Positions 32,770 through 43,199 of a DNA stretch of 64,000 nucleotides are shown in pieces (position 1 is the stretch's first letter; each line of letters opens with the position of its first letter). The notes beneath the pieces were generated by a model. The model did not search any database. It worked only from the letters and a program-made list of their open reading frames with translations, and was not told the origin of the DNA. This DNA is from Meghimatium bilineatum (taxonomy: Eukaryota; Mollusca; Gastropoda; Stylommatophora; Philomycidae): positions 41,526,761 through 41,590,760 of the forward strand of contig CM067306.1 of assembly GCA_034231615.1 (NCBI GenBank), written 5' to 3'. The position numbers and the translations under genes were made by a program.

Positions 32770-32985
32770 TGTGTATATGTCAAGTGACATATTCTTTCCA
32801 GAATGTTGTCTTCATCATGGACACTCTGAACGCATCTCTGTCCCAGGTCTACATTGGCAAGAGACATGCTCATACATTCTTCGATGTTGCTGGTCGATCA
32901 TTTTTTGGTCATACACTGCTCTTAAGAATATCATGTCACCATCAAGTCTTTTTATGTGTCCAAAAACTGTAGTTTCCTTTTTATG
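32770..32985 (-). mobile_element. LINE tail fragment, antisense
   Basis: TATGTCAAGTGACATATTCT, TCATCATGGACACTCTGAAC and GGCAAGAGACATGCTCATAC are the complement of the sense tail at 43850..44070. Confidence 0.65.
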
Positions 32986-33104
32986 ATTCTATTTAGAAGC
33001 TAACCTTCTTTTAATTTCTGTATTTTCAAAATTTTCATGTTCTTCCTTTTTTTCAGTCCATGACATTCATAGGATGTTTCTGCAGCACTTCATTTCAAAT
33101 TCTT

Positions 33105-33255
33105 CTTCTTCTTCAGCGTTCATTCTCAAACTCCCACTGGATATCTTGTAGCAGGACCATGGTCCTAATAGATTTCCAGAAGGATGTCGTCCAGAGAATG
33201 GAAATGCGTTGTGTCACCGTTTTATTTGCGCCAATGGCCCGACACATCCGTCTTC
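33105..33255 (-). repeat. SINE-A copy, full length
   Basis: The best copy: TTCTTCTTCTTCAGCGTTCA, CTCAAACTCCCACTGGATAT, GCAGGACCATGGTCCTAATA, GTCCAGAGAATGGAAATGCG, GCGCCAATGGCCCGACACAT and CCGTCTTCGGCTGG. The TTC run shows that the 3' end is at the left. Confidence 0.85.
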
Positions 33256-33420
33256 GGCTGGATTTCAATTGAATTTATCCTTCTTGATATTGTCTTGTTT
33301 AAAGTCCAAGTCTCGCATTCATATGGTACCAACTGGGAAAACACATGATCTTAAAAGGGTTGTTTTAGTGTGATTATTACTACTTTGTCACAGCTTTCTC
33401 ATTTGTGTTTAGAGATATAG
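33256..33420 (-). mobile_element. LINE RT thumb fragment, antisense
   Basis: The complement around 33300..33345 encodes YECETWTLNKT, the YGxExWTLNK motif also seen at 12291..12480. Confidence 0.55.
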
Positions 33421-33649
33421 AGTACATTGCCAATATGGAAGTCTGGATGCAATAAAGGGCTCTTCACCATTTGTTCAACTCTCATATGCAAAATAAAATG
33501 GGCATTCTACATATCTTGTAAAGTTGAATTGACTCTGGTTGCTTAAAAAAATGTAAGGAACATTATTTAACTACTTGTAACATTGTTACCTTTATGTTTA
33601 GTGTGTAATTTTACAATACTTCTGTGTAATGTGTTACAAAGAGGTTTAA

Positions 33650-33930
33650 AAACTCTTAATATGAAGAAAGAATTACTAAGAGAAATAAAGATCAGGCAAA
33701 TAAAATATTTTGCACACATTAAAAGGCATAACACCTTTTTGAAGTCCTTACTTGAGGGTAAAGTTAAAGGGAAGCAAGCAAGAGGTAGGCAGAGATACAA
33801 GTGGGGGAGGAACATCACATGATGGACAGGTTACAGCCTAGCAGAGTGCACCATCAAAACAAAAGATGCGATGTAGGAGGTCTGTTGCAGCCAACCTTTG
33901 TTACAGAGATGGTACTTGATGATGATGTGT
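33650..33930 (+). mobile_element. LINE 3' tail fragment
   Basis: The frame encodes MKKELLREIKIRQIKYFAHI, KRHNTFLKSLLEGKVKGKQA and RGRQRYKWGRNIT; a shifted frame continues toward CCAACCTTTGTTACAGAGAT and GATGATGATG. Same tail as 1590..1830 and 43050..43170. Confidence 0.7.
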
Positions 33931-34024
33931 TACATTCTGTGCTACATTTTTTATTACATTGTGTGTTATGTCATAGAGATACATGAATAATATTACTTGG
34001 AAGTATCTAGGACTTATTGACAAA

Positions 34025-34150
34025 ATTAGTAGTTAGCAGATGAGATTTGAACCAGATTTAGTCATTCTGCTGACATCAATTTGCCTCGCAACTTGAACAG
34101 ACATGGTTCAGATCTCATTTGCTATGTTCTTTGTTTCATAGAAAATAGTG
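34025..34150. repeat. Inverted pair of SINE B-box segments
   Basis: ATGAGATTTGAACCA at 34040 and TGGTTCAGATCTCAT at 34105 are near-perfect inverted copies, each resembling a B box. A relative occurs at 51915..51965 (ACCTGGTTCAAATCATG). Probably two tRNA-type SINE ends head to head. Confidence 0.45.
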
Positions 34151-34278
34151 TTTCCTCTTTAAATTTTTTAATGGTTTATACCCGTATGGGTGTACATGAT
34201 TTTATCTAACTACTGTAACAGTGTTAACTGATCTGAGATTATTCATCATTACAGTTTGTATTATTCCTTGATTTACAG

Positions 34279-34502
34279 CTCTTCCTGCTCCACCTCTACC
34301 CAAAGTGCCACCACCACAAATGCCAGAACAAATATACAGAGACGGAATTGAGTTACAGTTTCACAAAGAGCCTATTCATTTACCTGTTGTTGACAAGAAG
34401 GTGGAACTGTTCAGCAAAACTCCACCACCTCCACCTGTAAAACTTGTGAAGAGGCCACCACCACCTGTAATACCAGAGAAAGTCAGGCCATATTTCTCTA
34501 AG
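34279..34502 (+). CDS. Titin-like exon 16: linker of module 2
   Basis: Proline-rich linker ALPAPPLPKVPPPQMPEQIY, then RDGIELQFHKEPIHLPVVD and KKVELFSKTPPPPPVKLVKR, ending VIPEKVRPYFSK. The D-G-I-E-L-Q-F...KKVELF stretch aligns with the motif of exons 14 and 18, though more diverged. PPPPP runs could bind SH3 or WW partners (inference). Phase 1 in, 0 out; donor GTAGCG is weak. Confidence 0.9.
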
Positions 34503-35389
34503 GTAGCGTATTATTCTGTGTCATGATTGTTATTCCAGCTTACTTGCTGTCTGAGCTGTAATAACACATTTATTGTCTGTTCCAACACAGTTTTTCAGCT
34601 TGAACAGTGGTTTGATAAAAAGAATTGAGTCATTGTATGCACATCTTGAAATAAACAATACAGCGTGGTGAAATGGAACTTCAGCCTAGTATGACCTAGG
34701 CTTGAGAACTTATCAGATGGGAAAATTCAAGTTTGCTCAAGAGCAAAGTTATTCCTTCCATTGTCATTTGATTCATTGTCATTCTTCTCATTGTCTATCG
34801 ACCTGACATATATTCAATGCACTGAAAGATCTCTTCTGTTCAGATTTTCAAAAGTATGATTCATAGTTACTCTCAAGATTGCAGGAGATCTGTGTAAAGA
34901 TTGGAATAGCCCAAAAAAGAGAAACATAATAGATTTATGAAGATACTTTAAATCAGTAGTGAAGTGGAACTGTCAGCTGCTACACTCTGATGGATTTATT
35001 GAGAGGAGGATTGGAGCACCTATAAACCTTTGCAATGATGAAAACCTTGTACTCATAACTAATTTGTTTATATTAGTAACTGTAGTTTATATTATGATAT
35101 TTTCTATATACTTCTTTATGTTTGTGAATTTGTTATGTGAATATAGTTATGACCATCGAGCCAAACACAGTCAAAGGCTATTTCTAGTCACCAGTTAGCT
35201 ATGGGAATTATCAGTGAATGTCATTTATCAACTTATGCCATCTGCTGAAAGATAATGAGCATTTTTGAGTTTGTCAGTTCTAACTAATTGATGAACTGGC
35301 TGACATTATAAAATATTAATGCACTCATAAGTTTAAAATGCTGACACTGATTTTCAATTTAACTGACTGATTCTGACCTTTATTTCCAG
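34503..35389. other. Intron 16
   Basis: AT-rich with no recognised repeat or coding frame. Confidence 0.4.
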
Positions 35390-35648
35390 CCCTTGACCAA
35401 TACAGAAGCCCAGCAAGGTGATGGTGTCATCTTTGAGGTCAAGGTTCAAGGTAACCCAGAGCCTGTTATCAAATGGTTCAGAGAGGATATTGAAATCGTA
35501 TCTTCTCCAGACTTTGAGCTGTCACGTTCAGACACTATATACAGACTACGCATCAGTGAGGTTTTCCCAGAGGATGCTGGGAAGTTCACTTGTACAGCTT
35601 CTAATGCTGTTGGCACAGAGAGCACCTCAGCATACCTCTATGTACAAC
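35390..35648 (+). CDS. Titin-like exon 17: IgJ (module 2)
   Basis: It starts PLTNTEAQQGDGVIFEVKVQ, then PVIKWFREDIEIVSSPDFEL, YRLRISEVFPEDAGKFTCTA and SNAVGTESTSAYLYVQ. Only the strand F Cys is present. Exactly 259 bases, phase 0 in, 1 out. It is close to exon 19 (IgK) over its whole length. The acceptor is ctttatttccAG, the donor GTAAGC. Confidence 0.95.
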
Positions 35649-35806
35649 GTAAGCACATTTCATTTGTCTTGAAATTATTTTATGCAAGATTATTTTGAAG
35701 ATTAATAATTTTAAGCAGTATTTTATTTATTGCTTGTACATCTTAAATTCTGACAAAATATAAGTATGACTATTTAATTGTTGGTGGTCTACTTCTCTCA
35801 TTGCAG

Positions 35807-36009
35807 CTTCACCATTTTCTCCAATCCAGTCACCTGTGGCTGAAGAGAGATTTAGAGAGGAGTTAGAGATGCAAATTGAAGGTCACCCAGAATTGCCTTT
35901 GTTTGAGAAAAGAGTGGCCTTATTTGGGGCACCACCCAAACCCATGCCTGCTGATATGGCTCCACGTCGACCTTTTGTCACAGACAAGGTCAAACCTTCA
36001 TTTACGAAG
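35807..36009 (+). CDS. Titin-like exon 18: linker of module 3
   Basis: It reads PSPFSPIQSPVAEERFREEL, then EMQIEGHPELPLFEKRVALF and GAPPKPMPADMAPRRPFVTD, ending KVKPSFTK. This is the clearest copy of the shared linker motif. The intron before it is only 158 bases, the shortest of the gene. Phase 1 in, 0 out; donor GTGAGA. Confidence 0.94.
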
Positions 36010-36343
36010 GTGAGATTTGGTATAAAATTTGTGTCAAAATTTGTCCACTGTCTATCTCTCTTTTGATCTCTCTGTTTTATGAAAGCAAAGTTTTTGTGTG
36101 TCTTATTTAGATACTAAAGATAACCAGATCTCCAAATTTATAGAACAAAGTATTAGTTGTTTTTAATCTAGTCACTTAGCATGTTGTTTCTTGGGCTTGA
36201 ACAACTTGCTGTGAAGTATGTTAGATAAAAGCATATCACAGAAGTTCTAGTGAACCCATGTTAGAAATACATTTAAGTAGCAAATTACACATTTTTTGGG
36301 GATAGGATAATGTGTGAGTTAACTAATGTCAATTTCATTCTAG

Positions 36344-36602
36344 CCTTTGAGCAACATATATGCCAAGCAAGGTGAACCTGTCATCTTGGAGGTCATAGTT
36401 GAAGGTCATCCAGAGCCAATCATCAAGTGGTACAGGGAAGGAATTGAGATCTCCAGTTCTCCAGACTATACTCTTTCTCGAAGCAATAAGACATACCGGC
36501 TGACAATATCTGACATCTTCCCAGAAGATGCAGGAAAATTTAAGGTCATTGCCACCAATGCAGAGGGATCAACCATTTCAGAAGCAGATATAGTCGTTGA
36601 AC
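36344..36602 (+). CDS. Titin-like exon 19: IgK (module 3)
   Basis: It starts PLSNIYAKQGEPVILEVIVE, then PIIKWYREGIEISSSPDYTL, YRLTISDIFPEDAGKFKVIA and TNAEGSTISEADIVVE. Both core Cys are missing (Val and Val). 259 bases, phase 0 in, 1 out, donor GTAAGT. The intron before it is 334 bases. Confidence 0.95.
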
Positions 36603-36639
36603 GTAAGTGAAATTTGAATTGTATGTTTTATGGAAATAT

Positions 36640-36890
36640 AACATTTTCTCATGATCATGTGATATGTTTTCATAAATATCCTCATGTTCTTGAAGTGTTT
36701 TCATAAATATCCTCATGTTTATGAAATGTGTCTCCATAAATATTCTCATGTTGATAAGTGTTTCCATAAATATTCTCATAAGAAATGTTTCCATAAATAT
36801 TCTCACATGCATGGAAACTATTTTCTCATGTCTGTGACATATTTTCATTAATTTTCTTATGTTCATGAGTAATATTTTCATACACATTCA
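36640..36890. repeat. Degenerate tandem repeat of about 20-35 bases
   Basis: About eight units of TTTCCATAAATATTCTCATG with variable spacers. Confidence 0.75.
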
Positions 36891-37419
36891 CACAGTTGGA
36901 GAGAAATTTTTTGTTGTGTGTCGATTGAGTTATTGTTTCTGAGACACCTTGAATAGCCGGTGTACACACCAATTAGCTTTCTTTTTATTTGTCTTTTGTT
37001 CACTTGAAATGTTCTACATCAGCAATTTTGTTTCTTCAGTAAATTTCTCTGTCATTTGTAGCTCATACAGAGGCCCATTCAGCATTGATTTTAGTGTTTC
37101 TCTGGATCAGCATGTTTGCCTTAACATCTCATATATAGGACATTCTTAAAGTATATGTTCTTCAGTCTGTGGTGTATGTCCATATATACATATATGACTG
37201 TGTTACCGATCTTCTATTTTGTGTACAACTTCCAGTTATGAGAATGAAAATCAAAACAATTAAAGAAGTCATGAAATTCATCTTGAAACAGTGATGACCA
37301 ATCAATGACAATGCTATTATTGTGTAAAACTCTCAATCTTTGATCCACACTATTTAGAATGGATGGCTACATCATGAGCAGATTGAGTATATTAAGATTT
37401 CAGAACTCCATGAACTTAA

Positions 37420-37800
37420 AGGGATATTTACCCAGGTCCACTGGAGTTGAGGGTAATGAGAGAGCCAACAGACTGGTGCTAAGAGCACAGGTCTCAGGAC
37501 ATATATCAATAGATAAGGAGGAAATTGTGAATTCTCTATATATGTGACTGTTAAATGAGGACACCATAGTAGATGATAATGTTATTAAGAGATTGAAAGA
37601 ATTTGGAATTGTTTGGGATGATAATAGGTTGGAATGATTTGTGGGTTGGACTTGGAAAACATACAGTCATTGCGCAATAAGAACTATTAACAAACATACC
37701 CTTCACCATCTGCTGAAAGAAACATAAGGATGCCCGGAGTGTACTGCCATCGGTGCCGAAAATCACTAATAAATTGTGTGTACATGTGATTACCAAGCCG
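37420..37800 (+). mobile_element. LINE RNase H C-terminus and Cys tail
   Basis: STGVEGNERANRLVLRAQVS, GHISIDKEEIVNSLYM, then in shifted frames DTIVDDNVIKRLKEFGI and HHLLKETxGCPEC. GNERA is the RNase H end block. The same order with a parallel tail (LLGETGHLCVCPEC) is at 63600..63980. Confidence 0.65.
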
Positions 37801-38149
37801 GTGTTTCCTGATCTGAGGAGTAGAATTATAATTTAATCTGGTCTGTTCATAATTTGATAATCATCTTGTGACCATTCTGCTAACATGGCTCCTCACTTGA
37901 ATTTTCTGAGTCAAGTGAAAATTCTAAAGTTACTATGTGTCTAGAAGATGGCACTTTAAGTGAGAAAAGTTTAAATAGAATAACAATGAAATATTAATGT
38001 TATTATATTCTGAAGTAGGCAACTTAGCAACTGTACATTCAATATCAATGCAAGTATTTGATGAAATGTTGGAACAAGTAAAATTGTGAGAAATGCTGTC
38101 ATCATTAAGGAGATAAAATTGTAATCTATCAAAATGTGTTTTCTTTCAG

Positions 38150-38432
38150 CTGGACCACTATCACCTCAAGAGCCTACACCAGTATTTGCAGCACCGCCAT
38201 CTCCACAACAGCTTCATCCATCAAAACCAGAAACAGTCAAACCAGTGTCTGTTGCACCAAAATTTACACCACCTCCACCACCAGCCAACATCCCACCATC
38301 ATTTGTGCAGCGTTTACCCAATGTAAGACTGGTGGAAGGAACAAATGTCAAGTTGGAATGTCGAGTCCTAGGCAAACCTTTCCCACAGGTCATCTTTACT
38401 AAAGGTGGCAAACCAATTTTTGATGGACCAAG
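38150..38432 (+). CDS. Titin-like exon 20: proline linker and first half of IgL
   Basis: A Pro/Thr/Ala linker (PGPLSPQEPTPVFAAPPSPQ, VSVAPKFTPPPPPANIPPSF) precedes FVQRLPNVRLVEGTNVKLEC and RVLGKPFPQVIFTKGGKPIF. The strand C Trp that all other Ig domains here have is Phe (TTT at 38395..38397). Phase 1 in, 2 out, donor GTAAAG. Confidence 0.92.
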
Positions 38433-38984
38433 GTAAAGTGATTATAATAGTATCTGCTTCTTCATCAGATATTTATCTTTTTTCCCTTCTTCAACTTCTT
38501 ATTTCCTTTTTTAAATTATTGTCTCTTCTTCCTCCTCCTCTTTGTTCTTTAGTTGTGTTCAAATTATCTTCTCTTCTTTTCCATCTTTCTCTTTTTGTGC
38601 TTTCATTCCAGTATAATCATTTCTACTTCCCATTGTTATTTGACCCAGTTTAGCGCAAGTAAACATCACAACTATTTTACAAAAAAGTTAACATCTCTTG
38701 GTTACACAAAGGGATACCCATTGCAAGCTTTATGTTCAGATATGCTTCCCTAGTCTGTGACAGTTGACTTGTTTACAAGACATCACTAACGTATCCCCTC
38801 TGTTCCGAACTGGTCCACAGCCACTGATCAATCAAGTGTTGGACAATTTGTGTTGGAGAGTAATTAGGTATAAAGAATCAGTCATTGGGATATGGATGTT
38901 GTGTACATCATGTTTTTATACAACTAAGCACCAAAGAGGAAAGGTTGTAAAACGTGGAACTCATAGTAACCTCAATCTGGTGTG

Positions 38985-39250
38985 TAGCCGGGGCCCGAAA
39001 GGGTAGCAAAGAATAGCAACACTGTTTACTTTCCATGCATATCGTAGGAGATGACTGTTATGGGATGGAACTGACTATCCCATCCCATATAGGGTCAGTG
39101 ACCCAAAGCTATGCTATAGTCGGATGTGTCAGGCTGAAATGTGCAGATATCGCAGCAATGCTGTAAACCATGACCCAACGCATTCTGTTCTCCGGACTAC
39201 ATCCTGCTAATCTGCAGTAGTTTGAGAACGAATGAAGAAGAAGAAGAAGA
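38985..39250 (+). repeat. SINE-B copy, near full length with GAA tail
   Basis: It starts GGGGCCCGAAAGGGTAGCAA, passes CCCATCCCATATAGGGTCAG and AACCATGACCCAACGCATTC, and ends GAGAACGAATGAAGAAGAAG. The GAA run at 39230..39250 is the tail that orients the family. Confidence 0.85.
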
Positions 39251-39961
39251 GAAACAACAGGGAAGTTGAAGAGCAAGATAGGTAGGGGAAGAGAGAAGAT
39301 TCTTGACAACCTTGCATTGTGGCATGGGAGAACATTGTTATAAGATTGAATGATAGCACATGAAAAAGAGGACTGTAGAAATACATGATAATCCTATGAC
39401 TCACTGCATGGACCATAAGAATAAGAAAAAGAAGCACAGTACCTGTAACTATAAATGACATTTAAAAAATAGTGAAATATGAAGTCTCCTGGGTATGAAA
39501 GAAGGCTTTGAGAAACCTCCCCACTGCACATAGGAAGTAAGAGCTAGTCGCTCACAATTCCTATAGTTCGAGAAGAAGAAGAAATAGTGAGTCACCTTCA
39601 TACTGAGTTCGCAAAGGGTTGCAAATTTTTCTTGTGCCATCCCAATTATTTATTATCCACCAATATTTATTTCTAAATAAATGTGAGTAACTAGACTAGT
39701 ACACAGCTTTTGAAAGAAATATGCAGGTTGACAATAATTGTGTTTTTAGAGAGCTATAAAATTGGTTGAAATATACAAAAAAGGTGATGACTGTTACTTC
39801 TGATTTGCTCAGTAGTCTATTATTGTGCATTTATTTTACTCAATGCTTCCTCATCCTCCAGCTATCATAATATTAAGGAAGCATTACTGTCATTACTTCT
39901 TGAGTTTTTAGAATATTATTAAATAATGCTAGCATGTAATAATTATGTTTTCTCTATTCAG

Positions 39962-40104
39962 ACATCATGTGACCATTGATGAACGTACAGGTCGTTGCAC
40001 ATTACTCATCACCAAGGCACACCCTGATGATGAAGGGGAATATACATGTACTGCAATGAATCCTGCTGGAGAAGTTGCTAGCACTGCCGAGGTCATTCAT
40101 GAAG
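39962..40104 (+). CDS. Titin-like exon 21: second half of IgL
   Basis: RHHVTIDERTGRCTLLITKA, HPDDEGEYTCTAMNPAGEVA and STAEVIHEG complete IgL with its strand F Cys. Vertebrate titin, from memory, has a similar YKVSYNKQTGECKL stretch in the Ig before its SSFE linker, supporting this position. Phase 2 in, 1 out; donor GTAAGA. Confidence 0.93.
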
Positions 40105-40666
40105 GTAAGACCATACATTTATTTGTTACATATCAGCGTCTTCAAATGTATATTTTTTAAGCAATATTCAGATAATTTATTAACTCATCTCCATTAAACT
40201 ACTTAGACCAACCTGTGTTAACTTATATCTCCATTAAGTATTTAGACCAAACTCATGCCAGTAATTTCTCAATTTTATGGTGACTTAACATCTGATCATA
40301 TGACATACACTACACATTTCTTATTAGTGATTTTATGAACCGACTGTGATACACCAGAGATCCTCATAGGAATTTCAACTCTTGCAACATGAATAATAAG
40401 CCTGAGCATTTGTCTGGTTCTCATAGGTTTTGTCAAATAAGTCCCAGGGCATGTAGTTCAATGAACTGTGCTATTCACTTCAGTTTTTCCATAGATATAA
40501 TCCTCCTGGTTTACATGAGACAGTAGGCCATTTTCCCCCCTTAATTTCCCCTTAAACCTTTCAAGCTCACACACTGTCACCTTCATTATGTGATCTGTAC
40601 ACACTTCATAACATTAATTAATTATCATTGATAGTACATATATTTTAACATTTGACACTTTTGTAG
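40105..40666. other. Intron 21
   Basis: A short near-repeat (CATCTCCATTAAACTACTTAG and ATCTCCATTAAGTATTTAGA) lies at 40185..40250. Nothing else is recognised. Confidence 0.4.
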
Positions 40667-40824
40667 GACCTCGTATTCAAGAACCAATGGAAGTAGACAT
40701 CTCCCCTCTGCAGAGTTTCTTGCAAGAAGAGCAGCGCAAGAAACCACTTTCTTCTGATGATTATACACCACAACCTGACAGGAGACCATCAAAAAGTCTA
40801 GAACGAAGGACAAGTGGTGAACCT
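40667..40824 (+). CDS. Titin-like exon 22: charged linker
   Basis: GPRIQEPMEVDISPLQSFLQ, EEQRKKPLSSDDYTPQPDRR and PSKSLERRTSGEP. It has no Ig and is polar with an RRxS-type basic site that could be phosphorylated (inference). The donor GTGCGT is chosen because phase 0 is the only phase that reads through exon 23; the nearby GTGAAC would bring a stop. In vertebrate titin a charged helical linker follows the Ig here. Confidence 0.82.
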
Positions 40825-41559
40825 GTGCGTTCTTATTTTTAAAATAACTTTTTCTTACATTTAATTTGTTATTAGTATGCGCAACATGAAATCGCAAATG
40901 TCGTGAATAATTGTTTTAGCAATAGTCCAAATATCAGGATTACTAGCTCTTCAGGATCATGCTTTGAAGTGAATTCTGTACATTCATATTACTTATACCT
41001 TTGAAACGTGCACACTGAAAGCACACTTTAAAAATAAAATCATAACAGTTGAAATGTCTTTGAAAAATTTTCAGGATAAAGTATGTGAGAGGTGATAATT
41101 CCACAAACTGTTAGGTTTTTTCATACTGTGAAACAAGAGTCTCATAAATGCACTGTTGAGAGTTCTTGACTGTGTGCAGAACTGTCAGCTTTATGGACGT
41201 GAAAAGAAAAAAGATTACTTTAGTATAAACTAGACCAGATCTGCTAACTATATTAAAGAAATCTATTTTCTGTTTCAAGGAACTGGAGGAGAAAAGAAAT
41301 GGTAGCAGAATATAAAATGAATTGAAAACACAAAAGAGTGAATTTAGTTCAGTTTAAATGCCATTGATAATAAAGATCAGTAATGGACATACCTAGAAGA
41401 ATCTAATATTAAATCGTTCTCCTCCAGTGATGTCTCTGTGTTAAGAACAAAATAGATGTATATTGTTTGTACCATGTCATCATATCATATTTCTTGTTCC
41501 TCAGTAGTTTATAATTATGCAACATCTCAACTGAAACCATACATTTCTACTTTATTCAG
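40825..41559. other. Intron 22
   Basis: No recognised feature. Confidence 0.4.
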
Positions 41560-41793
41560 TTCATTGTGTCAAGCTTTGAGAAAAGGTTGATGGATGAAAT
41601 TGAATATAGAGAGGGAAAAGTTCGTCTTCAATCTGAAACAGAGACAGAGTATGATACAGACCAGCCTGAGGAACGTGTGTCCAGCTCTCATGCTCAAGCC
41701 CCACAGTTTGTCCAACCACTCAAAGATTTTCGACTGATAGAAGGCTCTGATGTTACGTTTGTCTGCAAAGTCACAGGCAGACCTAGACCAAAG
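41560..41793 (+). CDS. Titin-like exon 23: SSFEKRL linker and first half of IgM
   Basis: It starts FIVSSFEKRLMDEIEYREGK, an acidic stretch TETEYDTDQPEERVSSSH, then APQFVQPLKDFRLIEGSDVT and FVCKVTGRPRPK. Vertebrate titin carries a nearly identical ISSFEERLIKEIEYR segment in the same place, the single best marker of this gene's identity. Exactly 78 codons, phase 0-0, donor GTGAGA. Confidence 0.94.
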
Positions 41794-41832
41794 GTGAGAG
41801 ATTTAGACATGTAGAGTTTTTTTGTTATTTTT

Positions 41833-41950
41833 GCATTCGTTCTCAAATTCCCCACAGGATCTCTCCTGTAGATAAAGTCCAGAGAATGGAAATGTGTTGT
41901 CACTGTTTTATTTGCACCAATCGCATGACATATCTGACTTCGGCATGTAG
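41833..41950 (-). repeat. SINE-A copy
   Basis: CATTCGTTCTCAAATTCCCC, AAAGTCCAGAGAATGGAAAT and ATTTGCACCAATCGCATGAC; it starts 40 bases after exon 23, and the central block is deleted. Confidence 0.75.
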
Positions 41951-42174
41951 AGTTGTTAATCATTCAAGTTTTGTATGGACATGATCGCTCTCTTCATTAT
42001 AGAGAAGTTTTTAGCTATTTTTACTGACTACTCTTGACAGTGTGGAGATATTCAAGTTTGAAGATATTTTTGATGATTACCCATCTGTGTAGATCTGAAG
42101 TTTTCTTTGTGTAGTTACTTATGTGTGTCTAGACTTATTTTAACTTATGTGTGCTGATTGTGCACCAATTTATG

Positions 42175-42330
42175 AGAGCAAATAAAGATATAGACAGTCA
42201 ACATGAAGGAATAGACAGGGCAAGATTATCGCTAGAAATCGCTAGAGGACTCTGTGTGCTGTAGCATTCAATGTGGTACCCCTATGACCCTGACGTGTTA
42301 CGGGTTTATAGATAGATAGATTTATTATTT
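42175..42330 (+). mobile_element. LINE 3' end
   Basis: AATAGACAGGGCAAGATTAT, CGCTAGAGGACTCTGTGTGC and CGGGTTTATAGATAGATAGA match the end of the 31190..31860 LINE, with a (GATA)n rather than (TTGA)n end. Confidence 0.7.
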
Positions 42331-42334
42331 AAGA

Positions 42335-42475
42335 ATTGAACTTTATAAAGTTATCATTGATTGAATATATATTAATCATTTGAAAAATTGAACATTATAA
42401 AGTTGTTATTGGTTGAACATATTTATGATTTGTGAAATTAAACATTAAAAAATGATTGATTGAAAGTGTTAAATT
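42335..42475. repeat. Degenerate three-copy tandem repeat of about 55 bases
   Basis: TTGAACTTTATAAAGTTATC, TTGAACATTATAAAGTTGTT and TTAAACATTAAAAAATGATT begin successive units. It ends shortly before exon 24. Confidence 0.65.
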
Positions 42476-42510
42476 TTTATATGTCATTATTTTACTATTT
42501 TGTTTTGTAG

Positions 42511-42758
42511 ATTGCCTGGTATAAGGATGGCAGACGTGTCAAACGTTCACTGCGCCATGAGATTAAGTACACTCAGGATGGCTACTGTACACTTCGCATC
42601 CACACAGGCCTGCCCGAGGACACAGGCCACTACACAGTTCTGGCAGTCAACTCAGTTGGCAAGACCACTTGTTCTGGTCAGCTTTTTATTGATGCTGTAG
42701 GAAACATTGATGCCACATCATTTGTTTCACCACAAACTCTTCAAAGAATTCTCCGCAG
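42511..42758 (+). CDS. Titin-like exon 24: second half of IgM and linker
   Basis: IAWYKDGRRVKRSLRHEIKY, TQDGYCTLRIHTGLPEDTGH and YTVLAVNSVGKTTCSGQLFI finish IgM (strand F Cys is Val). The linker DAVGNIDATSFVSPQTLQRI ends LRR. Titin has IAWYKDGKRIK in the equivalent Ig. Phase 0 in, 2 out; donor GTATGC. Confidence 0.94.
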
Positions 42759-43049
42759 GTATGCATTTTTAATGACAAATACTTTGATCTTTTGAGACAA
42801 CCTACCAGAAACCTGAAATCTATGGTGATCTACTGGGAAGTTCTCACATTGTGAAATGTTTTTTTTTTTAAATCTCGTTCTAAATAATACTCATGATCTA
42901 CTAAATGTCTTATAGTAATCAACGTTTTGATTGAAATTGATGTGTTACAGGTCACTGCCCCACAATATTCATCCACTATTTTGACTGATAGATGCTGTTG
43001 CATATTCCTTTGTTTTTAATATTGAATTAGTTCTTAAAAAATGTGAGGG

Positions 43050-43170
43050 AAACATCATGATATGAACAAGATACAGTCTTTCAGAGTGTATCACCATGTC
43101 AAAATACAGAGGATTCTAGAGGTCTGTTGTAGTCAACCTTCAAATCGGAGATGGCACTCAATGAGATGTA
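43050..43170 (+). mobile_element. LINE 3' tail fragment
   Basis: GAGGGAAACATCATGATATG, AGTCTTTCAGAGTGTATCAC and AATCGGAGATGGCACTCAAT match the ends of the 1590 and 33650 copies. Confidence 0.6.
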
Positions 43171-43199
43171 ATTTTAAACATATTTAAAAAGGTACTCCT

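Noticed and set aside
40820..40826. Alternative donor GTGAAC for exon 22
   Set aside because: It leaves phase 1, which would read exon 23 into TGA within a few codons; GTGCGT five bases on keeps the frame.
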